Positions 25,191-37,768 are shown, counted from the first letter of the stretch. The stretch is DNA of 64,000 nucleotides from Datnioides undecimradiatus (GCA_008933995.1 WARS01000071.1:1029501-1093500), one strand, 5' to 3'. Notes: generated by a model from the letters alone, not told the origin. Made by a program: numbers and translations.

Positions 25191-27055
25191 TCTGCAGGCC
25201 GGACTGCTGCCTTCAGTTTAATTCAGACCAGAGGTTGGTCTACATTTCCTGCTAAATCTACATAGCACCAAGCTAGTTATCATGATTCACAATCATGTTG
25301 TAAATCCTTTTTCAGACATCTTCCTAATAATGACCTTTACACCAAACTCTATTTAAATTTCTGGCAATTTAGCTCCACACGCTGCAGAACAAGCCCTAAG
25401 CTATCCCTGATGAACCTCAGCAGGATCTGGAAAGCCTCAGATCCACTGAGCAACACTTTCCCCGACCTCTGACACGGCTTCGTGCTGCTGCAGACACTCC
25501 AGTCTTGTGTTTGGGTGCAAGTAGATTGTTGAAATAAGATGATAAGCAGTTCTAAGGAGAACCCTGGTTGCACTATGTAGGGACAATAATGACTCTACAA
25601 AAGACAGAGCAGGAGACCAAATCATGAGTCTGCAGAGGCCGATCGATGCAGCCGCTGCTTCGCCAGCTGACCGAGTCCTTGACAACCGGAGACGACCTCC
25701 GACTGACGCCTGGTCACCTGCCAGAGTGGCCTGTACAGCTCACGGAGAGCGAGCACACTCCTGTCCCGCCCGGACCGCAGGAGTCTTCAGTGCTTTGTTC
25801 CAAACAGTTTGTGGTGAAGACGTACTGCACGACGCACCAGAGCCGTGCACAGACAGAGTTGGGACACCGCCGCCGTCAGCCGCTTCCTGCTGATGTTTGT
25901 GGATGGCCCCGGAGCGAACTGTCGCATCAAGTGCCGTCCGATCTTTGCCAAACTCTGTCTACCTGAGGCTCTGGGTGCAGCGTCGTCAGGAAACAGCAGG
26001 GTCATGGTTTCATGCTCGGACGGGGGAGGAAACTGATAAGGTCCCTGTTCAGACCCCAACTAGGAGACGCGGGAAGGAATGAGGTCTGATGGAGGTCAGA
26101 GAGCGCCCGGCGTGCATTATGCACAAAAAAGCTAATTCATCACTGGCGTTCAGCTGAGTCGCCGCGTCCCGCCGACTGGACCAGCTGAAGCAGGCGCGAG
26201 CCCGAACGTCTCCAGGTGGGTCAGACAATCGGTCCTGTTGGTTTAAAGCTACGACGCAACTTCTGCTGTCCAACACGAGGCGTCACGGCGTCGTCCCTGC
26301 GCAGGCGTGTCGCCGGTTCAAAGAAAAACAAATAAAACCAAAAACTGAGTCAGCGGCAGAGCTGCAAAGCCAGCTGAGTTTCCTCACTCTGCACAGGAAG
26401 TTGTCCGCTTTGCGAGTCTGTCAGCGTCAGACCTCCTTTAATCTGAAAGCTTGCTCAGGAAGAAACCCCCCGGATCTCCTCCTGATGGTTTTTTATTTTT
26501 TACCCCCACAGGTTTCACCAACAGTTTTCTTGTTGTTTCATGATCAAAGGGCAAAAAGAGAGACAGAGACAGCTGCGGAGGAGGGAGGGAAGAGTTGTAA
26601 TCACCCCTCGATTTACCGGGGAGAGTCAGGCGGGGCAGGGGAGTGGCTCACGGTCGCCCCTGGTTACCTAGACGAGGGGCTACTGCACTCGGAGGCGGGG
26701 CAACAGAACTGATGGGCGATGTCGTCATCTTCCTCCTCTCTGAGAGACAGACACACAGACAAGAGAGACAAAGACAGAGAGGAAGGGGAGCAGGAGAGGG
26801 AGAGGAGGGAGATCAAAGGACGGCGGAGGAAGAGCAGAATCAGAAGAGGAGCTGAAGTCCGGAGGTGCAGTGCCGCAGTCGGCCACCAGATGTCAGCGTG
26901 TGCACATCTGTAACTGACTGGGTGACCTCCTGAGTTTAACTGTCACTGGTGGAGGTGAAGCAGCGCCCCCGCGTCGCCTCTCTAAGATTATAAACTTTGC
27001 ACAGAGTCAAGAGTGACCAAACTGACACCTGAGTCAGAAGAGAGGACAGAAAGAG

Positions 27056-27100
27056 AAGGAAGGAAGGAAGGAAGGAAGGAAGGAAGGAAGGGAGGGAGGG
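27056..27100 (+). repeat. (GGAA)n microsatellite
   Basis: About nine AAGG/GGAA units followed by GGGAGGGAGGG. GGAA arrays can bind ETS factors. Confidence 0.95.
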
Positions 27101-29212
27101 ATGAAGGTGAGATGAGGAAGCCAAGCCTTCGGCCGGTGCCAGTACGAGTTAATGCAAATGTAACGCTGGTGAAAAGTGCATTGGTGCGATAATCAGGCTG
27201 TGACCCGCTCTGATCCCGCTCAGCAGCTTCAGGTTTGTCTCGTTTTAATAATCTAACGGCTGAAAGACGGAGCAACAGACTGCAACTCATCTGAGAGGAG
27301 ATGAGTGTGTGTGTGTGTGTGTGTGTGTGTGCAGAAATCATTTCTGTCACACCGAGTCCCTGCTGCAGTGTTTGTCAGGTTTCAGGACTGAATCATGACT
27401 TTAAGAACATTTTATCCATAAGCTAACATCCATAAACTCACTTAATTTAAAGTGTTGGTTACAAAACCCATTTAAGCTCATGCATCTCTCCATATAACTG
27501 ATGCAAAAGGTTCAAATCAGCTCTGAGACTTGGACGCACTCATTCAGAGTCATCATTTATTGATCTTCTTAACTTACTCTTGTTTTCTTCTTCACATTTA
27601 AATGATTTATAAATACTATTTTGATAAAATGCAATAAAAACTGACACATACAGACTCAAGAGAGCAGCAAGTGTTAAACCTCTAACCACCGGCTGAAGGT
27701 GTGTTTGAGAAGCTTTATAAGAAACTTGCTGTGTGTCAATATTCGGCGTGATCGATGAACTTATTGATTTGTGGAGATTTAACTTTGCTCCATCTGTGTG
27801 CAATAAACAAACAAACACATCAAATAAACACTGAGCACTGTGACGCAGAAGCACGAGGATTAGAGTCATTTTCTGATTGATTGTGACTGAGCAGACATCA
27901 GTTCAGCGTCAAACCGTGTGTGCGGATGTCAGCCCGATGGTGCCAGGAAGTTACTCGTTAGAACAAACAGAAGAGCTTAAACGATTAAACTGAGTGAGTT
28001 CAGGCGCCATCAGCATTTCCTTAAAAGTGATAATTACATATATTATAAAGATCTTTGATCTTTTAAATCTGCGTCTGGTGAGACACTGCTGCAGCGGCAC
28101 TGATACATTTTACTGTAATCAGCAGTGATTGGCTCATCAGAGCTGAGGGGGAGGAGCAACATCAGCTGCAGAGAAGGCAGCAGCAGGGAGGAGGAGAGGG
28201 AGTCATACACCTTGAACTGACGTGAGTGTAATATCTCTCATGGCCAGAAGAGGGCGACAGGATTCAGGTTTAAAGGATTTTAGTGGATTTGCTGCAACTG
28301 TGAATGTTAAAACGCATGATTCGACCGCAGATCTTCACGGTTTGAGTTGTGCTGCTGCAGGTCTCAGATCTGGTTTTTTGTGCATTTTGTGGATTCTTTG
28401 TGCAACATCTGTGCAACTCTGAGCAGGAAACCACAGAGAAAAACAGATTAAAGAGACCAGCACCATAAGCAAATAATAAATAAATGATGCTCACTCTATA
28501 TTTGAACCCACTTTGAGTTTTGACCCTGATATGTTCCCGTAGCTGCTCAGTTAGTTTGTATGAAGTAATTAATGAGCACACGTGTCATTAGCGTTCAGCA
28601 TGTGAAGTGAAATGGATCATCTGTTAAGATAAAATTGCTGCAATCATGATGCTAATTTCCACTAGCGCCTTAATGGTGATTTCCATTATGTGTTAGCATC
28701 AAGCTAGGAAGCATTTGCTACCTCTTGTTTTCAGAAGTTTTCTGGTGATGCGTTCAATGACACTGTGGCAGCTGATGCATAATGCATGTTGTCGGGCTGT
28801 AAAAGCACAGTGTGAAGCGCGGTGTGTCCAGATGTCGGGGTGTTGCTGCGCCTCCTCACAACGTTCTGTCAGCTTTCCACGAACACGCCGCCGCCGCGCT
28901 CCTGAACACGACAGAGGAGTCGGAGCTGAACGGGGTCAGATCAGCTCACCCTGTCGTCAGCGGCGCGTTAGTCATCTGGTGAATCCCTCAGCTCACACAC
29001 CGTGTGTGTGTGTGTGTCTTTATGCATAACACCCTCAAAAAAAACCCCTCCCTCCTCTGCTGGTGACTCATCTCCTCTCAGCCCTCACACACACACAGAC
29101 ACACACACACACTCTGTTAAAGAAATCATCTCCTCACTCTGCATCTTTAATGTGCGACTGTAAAAATGTGTCAGTGTCGCCTTTTAACAAACACACACAC
29201 ACTGTCTCTCTC

Positions 29213-29214
<2 letters not shown>

Positions 29215-29266
<52 letters not shown>
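29215..29266 (+). repeat. (CA)n microsatellite
   Basis: About 25 CA units. Confidence 0.97.
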
Positions 29267-29268
<2 letters not shown>

Positions 29269-30392
29269 GGCTGTTCTCAAATAACAGGTGTCCCGTCTCC
29301 ATCTACTGTGCAACAAAACTCACTCAAAGCTCAACGATCGTGTGCTTCGAACTGAAATCAGCCTTAAATCGTTTCATTAATAATTCATATTTCACAGTTT
29401 CACTCAGTAAAAAGTGTTTTTGGTTCAAATGTTTCGTCTCTTTAAACGATGCGTTCAGGGTTCGGACACTGAACCCTCTGCGATGGCATCAGGTGCATGG
29501 TGCACCAGCTCACACACACAAACAATAAACTACCAACGGCCTCGTGGGCAAGTTCCACCACACGGCGGCCATCTTGGAAACCCTGCTGAGGCCAACAGGG
29601 AGACACAGAGATCATAACTTCGCTTCAGAGGCCACAGGTCAGCAAATCTGATAATGACCAACACAGTTTGGCGACTTTAAAAATCTAAAAAAACAGTTTC
29701 CTCATTAATACTTTAATATTTTAGTCCACACAGCTCATTAAAACTGATGATAAAGTAATAAAGACGTATATTTCTATAGATTAACACAGAGCCATGAGCC
29801 CGCTCAGACCCCGAAACAGCCTCTGAGCTGCGTGACGTGGAAACACCTTCAGCAGGTTTGATGCTCTCGGAGCGACTGATCATCGACAACGTCACGGCGC
29901 TGCAACAGCTGGAAACACCCTGAGCGCTTCATTACGCTGTGGCGCAGCCCGTTAACCCGGGGGAGCGGCGGGCTGCTGACATACTAGCATCCTGGGCCCA
30001 ACACCTGAGTTTTACCTCAGTGCTGATAGGATGTCGTCAGTGTCGTACTGAGCAGCAGCTCTATGGCGCTTCCCTCTCTCTCATCCACCAATCAGCACGA
30101 AGCAGCAAATCAATAAACTCTATCAGACGCCCCTTCGCTGTCTGGTGAATGTCCATCGTTCAGGTTTCCTCCCGCCGCGGGACGGGACGACGCCTCACCT
30201 CACCTCGCCATCACCTGACCTCAGTCTGTTGTCCACGCAGCTCAAATACAAGTGGACATTAAGTCAAACACACTAATTAAAGCACCGACCAATCAGCTGC
30301 TGTTGCTCACTGGTTAGTGATTACTGCAGCATGCTAGCTGTAGCAATTAGCTACTCTGCATCAGGTGCTCTAGTGTTTGACGCAGCAGCATG

Positions 30393-30427
<35 letters not shown>
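30393..30427 (+). repeat. (TG)n microsatellite
   Basis: About 17 TG units. Confidence 0.97.
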
Positions 30428-30429
<2 letters not shown>

Positions 30430-32182
30430 ATGCAGGAACATGTCAGTTAATGCACACGCTGCAGCTCGTTGCTGTGGCTGTCGCAGTGGAGCTGGTCTCC
30501 GCACGAAAAGCGCCCGTCAAGAGCGAATCAAACAGCTTCAATACAACCGCCAGACAGGCCAGAGAGCTCGAGCTGGCGTCAACACACCGCGGTTCGTCTG
30601 CTGCGACGCATCATTCTAAAGCCTCTCATTAAAAACATAAGCGTGACTGAATTTAAAGTTTCACACTGTTGATTTATGAAACATTCAAACAAGAAAGATT
30701 CAGAAAAAACTACTTTATCCATTGGATATGTTTTATTTTTGTAGTTGAATTCATTATTTTATATATTAGTGCTTTATTATTGTTTGTTTTGCATTTATTG
30801 CAGATTCACCTCTTTGTGTTTTATTGTTTTATTATTATTGTATTTGCTGTTCTGTGTGAAAAACAGTTTATAGAAGTTTGAAAAGTTCAGTTTTGCTCTT
30901 TTATAAAAGTTAAAAATGAAGCTTGACGACGAAAAGAAAAAATAAAAGTGAATTAGTCAGAAATGATGGAAAGTCAGCAGCAGCTCCAAAAACAGGCCTG
31001 CTGCTGGGGTGAGAGGTGAGGAGGTGAGGAGAGGGAGGGTGAGGAGAGGGAGAGAGAGAGGAGAGGTTGGATGTGATGGTGGGGAGGAGAGGAGGCACGA
31101 CTGAGCCGCTGCTTCACCTTCCAGTGCTGTTTCATGTGTGTGTGTGTGTGTGGGGGGGGAATGTGTGTGTGGGGAGAGTGTGTGTGTGTGAGGGTGTGTG
31201 TGAGGAGTTCACAGAGTGTCACAGGTTATTATTAAACCACTGTGGGGGGGGGAGGCAGGGGGGAGAGCAGGTGAGGCCAAAATGCATTTAGAGCGAAACT
31301 CGTGTCCTGTCGCGGCACAACGATCCAGACTCAAGGGCCACTTCCTGTCTTTACCCGAGCTTTAGGCTGAATCACGTGGTCTTCACGAGCTGTTTTCATT
31401 TAAACAGCTGTTTATCTAATATCAGCAGAAAAGGCTCAAACCGCAGCTTTAAATGATAAACTCAACATAAAAACGCTGATGAGCTGTGATCCACTGATCC
31501 CCGGGCCCTGCTTTAATAGTTAATAAACTGTAATGTGCTGCAGGCCTGATCACAATAACACAGACATGGTTAATATTATAATAATGACTGCACAGATCAG
31601 CTGTTAGCTGTATCACCTGTCTGCAGGTGCGACAGTGACAGTGAGAGTCCGTGTGCAGCATTTACTCCAACGTTAAACTAAAGTTGCACCTGCTGCACAT
31701 TTACATTAACAATTAACCAGCAAACTGTTTCCAGACTAACAGTTAATGTTTACATCTACAAAATGTCAAGACAAGGCCGTCACATGTGACTGAGGATCAT
31801 CTCTTCTGACGTCACGCAGAAAAACTACAAATCTCCTGTTTTATGAAGCTCAAGCGTTATTTTTCTGTCTCGTTTTGTATTTTAACGTGTGAACAGTGAC
31901 GCCGACACATCGCTGCCATCACTAAGACACACTAATGACGGGTTTATGGGGATATTTTAGCATCTGAGATGGAAAATACAGGCAAACATTAGCGAGTCTG
32001 TTGTGCGTGACGCGCGTCACATTCGCTCTCAGTGCGTTTTGGGGTCGCTGCACCCCCCTGCAGGGTGGATGTGGTCTGGTCTGGGGGACGCCGCCAGGGG
32101 CAGTGTGGTGGGTGGAGGCAGAGTGCAGGGGGTGAGGAGGGACAGTGGGTGAGGCTGGGTGTTGAGGACGGGGGACTCTGGC

Positions 32183-32188
32183 CCTTAC
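32183..32188 (-). other. Splice donor of IQSEC exon 2
   Basis: Minus-strand GCAAG|GTAAGG is a strong consensus donor. It sets the exon length at 231 bp and leaves AG of a split codon, so the next exon should begin with the last base of an Arg or Ser codon. Confidence 0.75.
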
Positions 32189-32419
32189 CTTGCCTGCTCG
32201 TGGTGCTTGGCGGGGGGCAGGGCGCAGGGAGGCTTGGGCAGGCGGAGGCGCGCGGGACAGCAGTACTGATGGTAGGTGGCGTGGCTGTTAGGAGGTAGGC
32301 TGGAGGAGTAGAGAGAGGAGGAGGAGGAGGAGGTGGAGGAAGGAGTGGTGATGCTAGTAGGGTTGTTGGAGGAACGACAAGAGGTGGTGGTAGTAGAACA
32401 GGTGGAGGAGGAATAAGAC
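32189..32419 (-). CDS. iqsec2: IQSEC-family Arf-GEF, second coding exon (Ser-rich, YHQYCCPA motif)
   Basis: This is an internal exon with no ATG, so simple ORF scans miss it. On the minus strand it is preceded by a long CT tract ending TTTCTGTCAG and followed by GCAAG|GTAAGG. It is 231 bp, exactly 77 codons, so it accepts phase 2 from the upstream exon and passes on phase 2. Joined to the upstream TC it reads SSYSSSTCSTTTTSCRSS, then a run of seven serines, then NSHATYHQYCCPARLRLPKP and PCALPPAKHHEQA, ending in a split codon (AG-). There is no internal stop in this frame. YHQYCCPA resembles HQFCCPA, which I recall in the corresponding part of human IQSEC3; this supports family membership but is from memory. 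A different minus-strand frame gives a 195-codon ORF here (31989-32576), which runs across both splice sites and is a shadow. Function of the segment is unknown; it looks like a disordered linker with a conserved Cys pair. Confidence 0.8.
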
Positions 32420-32475
32420 CTGACAGAAAGAGAGAAAGAGAGAAGGAAAGATCGAGAGTTGGGGAGAGGGAGAAA
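32420..32475 (-). other. Polypyrimidine tract and acceptor of IQSEC exon 2
   Basis: On the minus strand, a TCTC/TTTC-rich tract of about 50 bases runs straight into CTGTCAG|GTCTTATTCC. The AG lies at 32420-32421. Its strength and position match the frame-preserving exon that follows. Confidence 0.75.
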
Positions 32476-32524
32476 GAGAAAAAAGAGAGAAAAATAAAGT
32501 CAAGAGAGAAACAGAGAAAGGTAG

Positions 32525-32557
<33 letters not shown>

Positions 32558-35500
32558 GACAGGCACACATAAACAAACACCATTAGCACAGTTAGCATTA
32601 CAGCACACTATCAGCAAATGCTTAGCACACAGTATTAATAGCAGCATGTAGCGATTAGCAAACAGGTATGGCTAGTAGTGTTAAAGCAAAAAGCACACTT
32701 AAACCTAACAGCATTAGCTTAGCACACGATCAATAACAGCAGCATGGCAATTAGCACACAGTTACAGTCTTAGCTTATCGTTAGCATGTCTTACCATTAT
32801 GTGCACAGTATAAACGGCAGCGTACAGCAGTTAGTGTCGAGTCTGAACTACTCATACCAGCATACAACATTAACAATCACAGGTGTTAGCTTAGCAGTTA
32901 GAACACACCATGTATCAGCTTATGGTTAGCGCACAGTCAGTCGCGGCCGTTAACACTAGCAGTTAGCATCACAGCGGTACATGTATAGTGTACAGTGAGT
33001 CAGGAGAGGGAGGATGATGCACAGATAAAGATAGTTCACTGTATTTTCAGAGGGACAGAGGGAGGCTGGGGGTGTCCTGCTCGTCAACCATGCTCACTGA
33101 TTGGCTAACGTCTCGACAAATGTCGATGATGTCATCCATCCAGGTAACAGGTGTCATTATCTGCTGCGAGAGCAGTTACAGTCTGCAGGCCTTGAATCTG
33201 CGACCTTGCAGCTGCAGGACGGGGGATAGAGGATCTGTGGGAGGAGTCAAACTGGGCGCTGGTATGTCACATGTCTCCTTCACAGACCTTCATTTAATAA
33301 AGCTGAAGGTTGATTTATTATTGATTTATTATATGATTTATTATGTTAATGGCACCACGAAGGGTGAAGTGCTGCTACAATGACGATATATTTAATATAT
33401 AATTTCAGCAATTTCTATATTAATTTTATATCATTTGTGATATATACAACACATTAAACACTAAAAATGTTGTTTTTGTTCATTTAAATTAAAATACTAG
33501 TTAGCATAGCAAACATTTACTCTCTGTTAGCTTAGCGTGTGTAATCAGGGTGGTTTAAAGGTGCACAGATGCTGCACAGACATTTCTGATTCTGACACCA
33601 TAATTAATTATATCCAGCTTAGCACAGATCAATCTGTCGCCACACTTTGTGTTTTAAACATGTCAACAGTGAATATGAGATAACAAATGACTTTATTCAG
33701 TTTTCAGACGGTTTTAATCCCGAATCATTTGTTAATTAGGTTTAATATTATTAATAAAACACTCTCTCTGTAGTTTGTTAGTGTTAACAATGTGCTTGCA
33801 GCTGCTATAAGGAGTCGCTAACATGATTTATCCCATCACTGCCTTTACTTCACATGATGCTGCAGCCACCTGTTGCATAACAACAGTGAACAGTGGTTCC
33901 TCAGTGCGTGGCCCGGCGCTTTATTCAGCACAGAGCAGGCTGGTGCTTGATCTGTGAAGGTGATGCCCTCACGAAAAGGCAAATCCAAGCTAAGTGTTGG
34001 TGTGCTGTGAACCCTGGGCTCTGATTTAACCTGCAGCGAGTCTTAAAAGTGTAAAATATGACCGCTGGCTTCCTCCGACCTCACATTCAGGTTATTCTGA
34101 GGGCAACAGCTTAAACTTTAATCTCCCGCTCTTGTCTCGGCACAGCCGCCATCTGTAACACTCGTCTCCTGACACGGTGAAAGTTACGGTTTCACTGGCG
34201 TCGCTAACATTTCTACAAAGCTCCCGGTGCGGCGTGCTGCAGACGGGCCCGAGGAGCCGCCTTCACGCTTCACCAGGCCGAGACCTTATTCCTCACATTT
34301 CATCCCACTCGCTGTGTGATGTGACAGTTTGCTGGTCCGCTGCACGGCTGCACCCTCGCTGTCGCTCTGTATGGCTGCAGGCGTGATGTACGCCACGCCG
34401 GCTGAACACACTGTGTTACAGTGCTGGGTGTACAGTGTAAATCCAGGCTGATATACACAGACTCTGCTGAATGGAACGTCCTGTTGACCCCGTGTGCTGC
34501 TACCAGCTTATATAACGGCTGCTGTCAGCGCGTCTCTGCACACAGAGCCTCTGCGTTCGCTCTGCACGGAGGGTAAAAGGACTCTGATGGTTTTCTGCTC
34601 AGGTGGTAACAGCACTGACACGTCTGGGCCTGTGCACCAGTCTCTGAAGTAGCATCAGACTCTGGTTTTGTGTTTTTTTGAATGCTAATGTGTTAATTTA
34701 CAAAACTGTGGTGAAAACGGCGAGTTCATGACAACATGCCGACTTTCATAAAAGTCATAAAAAAGGGCAAAACTGTGAACAAACTTTATTTATAATTGAA
34801 AAGAAGACAATGCACTGAAGCAACGAGACACAAAGAGACGCTCTGTGGCTACAAATTACAACCACCAGAAGAGGCACTTGAAGGCACCACGCTGCCTTTA
34901 AGTGCTAAGTCAGTGTAACAGGGCAGTCGCCTGTGTCAACGTATAGCTAACTTGTTGCTAAGTTGTTAGCGAACCACGTTAGCTTAGCCATCCTGCGCTG
35001 TTTAACACTGAACTTTAATCAGACCTGTTTTATCATTTGTAAATATCAGAAAACTTTTCAAATCCCAAACCAGCTCAGAGAAAAACTTCTAGACCTTTTG
35101 AATCTGAGCTTCCTAATTTCTCCTGTGAGGTTACAGGAAAACGTCGCTGCAGCCTGTTGGACGAGCTCCACCGCTGCACCTTCTCCTGTGGATGAGTGTT
35201 TCCAACGAGGCAACGAACACAAGCTGTTTGTGTTCATTTGCCTATGCTGCACGATGCTAACGCTAATTGCAACCTCCTACATCCATGCTATACGACGGTA
35301 TACGCTATACAACTTGGCTAGATGTTTGAAACTGTGCATAAAGTCAGTCTGACTCATGTCACCATAGAAACAGTGGATACAGTTGCCTGACAGTTAGCAT
35401 GGTAGCTCACAGTTTAATTATTTAGTTAACTAAATGATGAATAATCCTGAAAACACGGCGTTGGAGAGATTCCACTGCACAGACAAACCCAGACATTAGC

Positions 35501-35744
35501 AGTGAGAGCTACTGCGACTGAGTAACAGCAGCATGTTGCTAACGCTCTCATGTATTAGCGGTTAGCTGCCAGCTGATGTAGTTTACAGTTACTGTGTCAT
35601 GGCGCCTTTAGACAATAAATCTCAGCATCTCTGAAAACTCTGAGCTCCGTCCATCTTCACTTCCTGCTCACTCCCCGCCCTCTCACGCCGCCCTCTCACC
35701 TCTCCCCCATCCTTTCTGCCATCTCCCCCCTCCCTCCCCCTCTC

Positions 35745-36070
35745 TGCTCAGCCGCTGTACCACTTGTATTAGTATGGAGTGAGCGAGCTGCTACCACTGC
35801 AGAGCAGGCTGGGGCCATTCATTACCATACAGCTATCATACTGCAGAGGGCGAGAGACACAGACACGCAGTGAGAGAGAGGGCGGCGGTGCACAATGTGA
35901 CAGAGGTCAGGCTGCTATCATCAGTTATCTGCAGATCAATAATCCATACATCACCGTCCAATTAAGTGCTACCTCCATCCAATTACTCCAAACTAATGAC
36001 ATCATGCTGGGACGTAATTGGTCACCTCAGTTTCACACCCGCTGCATTAGCACAGCTCAGCTTAACTTAG
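35745..36070. promoter_or_regulatory. Candidate conserved regulatory block rich in homeodomain-type sites
   Basis: This non-repetitive block in IQSEC intron 1 contains, within about 110 bases, CAATAATCC, CCAATTAAG, CCAATTACT, CTAATGAC and GTAATTGG, the kind of TAAT-core cluster seen in vertebrate developmental enhancers. It is flanked by repeats but is itself complex, and also contains a paired CATTACCATACAGC / ATCATACTGCAG motif. A 114-codon plus-strand ORF (35779-36123) crosses it without recognisable protein similarity. Regulatory function is inferred. Confidence 0.25.
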
Positions 36071-36568
36071 AGCACATCAAGCCTGCTCTCAGTGACAACA
36101 GAAAACAGAACAGGGGGCGCTAAACACACAGTGTCACATGACACACACTCAAACACAATTTATGCGTGTGCTAGCAGTTTCCCCCCGCTTCCAGTCTTTG
36201 TGCTAAGCTAGGCTAATCACATTCTGGGACCGATTTATGCACTGGACGCACAGCGACGTGCTAACACGCTAACGTGCTAACTTCTGTTTGCAGTGTCCCT
36301 GTCTGTGTGAGGACACAGCAAAACATTATGATGTTATAACGACTGAACGTGTTTCAGGAGAGAAAAATCAGGTTTGTAACATGTTTTTGGAAACAGGCTC
36401 AAGGTTGTTTCCCACGGCAACGGGTGATTGACAGCTAGGAACTGATGTTGCTAGGAGACAAAATGTCAACATAGATAGATAAATAGATAGATAGACTTCA
36501 TCAGGCGGAGGCAGTGTGCTGCTTCATCAGCCGTTATGTAAGCTGCAAAATAATTTAATAATTCAGTT

Positions 36569-36570
<2 letters not shown>

Positions 36571-36606
<36 letters not shown>

Positions 36607-36664
36607 TCATAATGTGCAATCTGAAATGTCAAAGGGCTTATGTAAGCATAGAACAGGGCACTCC

Positions 36665-36697
<33 letters not shown>
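36571..36697 (+). repeat. Paired (TG)n arrays
   Basis: Two TG arrays (about 36571-36605 and 36667-36697) are separated by about 60 bases of unique sequence. Confidence 0.95.
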
Positions 36698-36699
<2 letters not shown>

Positions 36700-37028
36700 G
36701 TTGTGTGAGTGTGATGGAAATGAGAGCTGAGTCAACAGTAACAAAGTAATCTATTACTCTAACTTTTGTTCGTGGTGTTGCTTTCACTGCGTTGCAGGGA
36801 ACAGCCTCAGAGGTGGAGGGCAGGGGACGCAGCAGACGCTCAAACCACAGCTCCTGTAATCCCAGACCGACGACATTCCAGTATTTAGTTACTCCTTCGT
36901 CTGAGTCTTCGTGAGAATCGATTTGTACTTTATTAGTTAACATGTCGCTCAGAACGGCAAGCGAACTGTGCGCCTGCAGGAGACGCATCACATCTACAGT
37001 CTGCAGAGAGTCACACGTGATCCCTTTA

Positions 37029-37274
37029 GAACGACTTCAGTTCGTCTTCCTCTTCTTCTTCATCATGTCCTGCATCTTTGTGTTCGTCTTCATCATCCTC
37101 TTCACCTTCGTCCTGTTCGTCCTCGTCGCCTTCTTCTTTGGATTTGTCCCCATCGTTGCCGCCCTTTTCTTCTTCGTCGTCTCCTTTGTTGCTGCCGTCC
37201 TCCTCTTCCTCCTCTTCCTCCTCAGCCGTATGAAGCCTGATGGAGCTGACGCGGTTTAACGATAAAATCAGAAA
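37029..37274 (-). other. Triplet tract with an 82-codon open frame encoding an acidic peptide
   Basis: On the minus strand an 82-codon frame without ATG runs from a TGA (37275-37277) to a TAA (37026-37028). Its last 66 residues (from 37226) contain 40 Glu/Asp residues, for example EEGDEDEQDEGEEDDEDEHK, with scattered Lys, Gly and Asn, ending EDELKSF. Codons mix GAA, GAG, GAC and GAT rather than one pure repeat. It could be a decayed GAN-triplet expansion or an exon of an unrecognised acidic protein; no convincing splice acceptor was seen. The plus-strand hydrophobic ORF (36942-37259) is its shadow. Confidence 0.3.
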
Positions 37275-37768
37275 TCAAACATTGTGATTTTGTTTCTGTC
37301 TGTTACTTGTTGCACGTTTGCACATAAAACACAATAAACTGGTTTGGATTAAAATTCAACTGAGGTGGAGGAGAGAGAGAGGGAGCTGTGCACAGTAACC
37401 GGAGCTCGCTCCACCAGGGTCGCTCTGAGTACCAGCGTGATGTAATGCACGGCTGTGGAAGCTGCCTTTCACACCTCCACACACACACACATGCAAACAC
37501 ACACACACACACACAAGTACAGTCAGTCTCTCACTCTCTCTCCCACTCTCACTCTAGGTCTCTCGCCCACTGATGACTCCTCTCTCACCTTGACCGTTTC
37601 ATCACTCTCACACACACACACACAGTCACAATTTGTCTCACACACACACCTGTCCTTGACCTTCTCACTATCCACACACTCCTCATCCTTCCCTCACCTC
37701 TCCCTGACCGTTGGTTCCCGTCACCACGTCTGACTGATGTCTTTAATTACGTTTCGGTGCCACCTGCA

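Larger units (their letters stand above)
1..32182 (-). other. Probable IQSEC intron 2 (extends beyond the window)
   Basis: No exon with the IQ motif (AARTIQTAFRQY-like) or SEC7/PH signatures was recognised in this interval, so the gene's next exon is likely past position 1. The interval holds three long pyrimidine tracts, two copies of a 39-bp-repeat element, several minisatellites and many CA/TG repeats. Stretches with nothing recognisable to me include 12.5-14.9 kb, 18.0-22.2 kb (AT-richer, with many GCTAA/TTAGC words) and 25.3-28.9 kb. Confidence 0.5.

Noticed and set aside
27505-27520. TTCAAATC considered as a tRNA B-box
   Set aside because: No matching A-box, acceptor stem or anticodon arm around it. 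No tRNA found elsewhere in the window.
31989-32576. 195-codon minus-strand Leu/Pro-rich ORF
   Set aside because: It reads through a strong splice acceptor and donor in a frame that does not join to the IQSEC exon; the true exon uses another frame.
36942-37259. 105-codon plus-strand ORF that looks like a multi-pass membrane protein
   Set aside because: It is the complement of the acidic GAN-triplet tract; Phe/Val/Leu arise from TTC/GTC/CTC codons.
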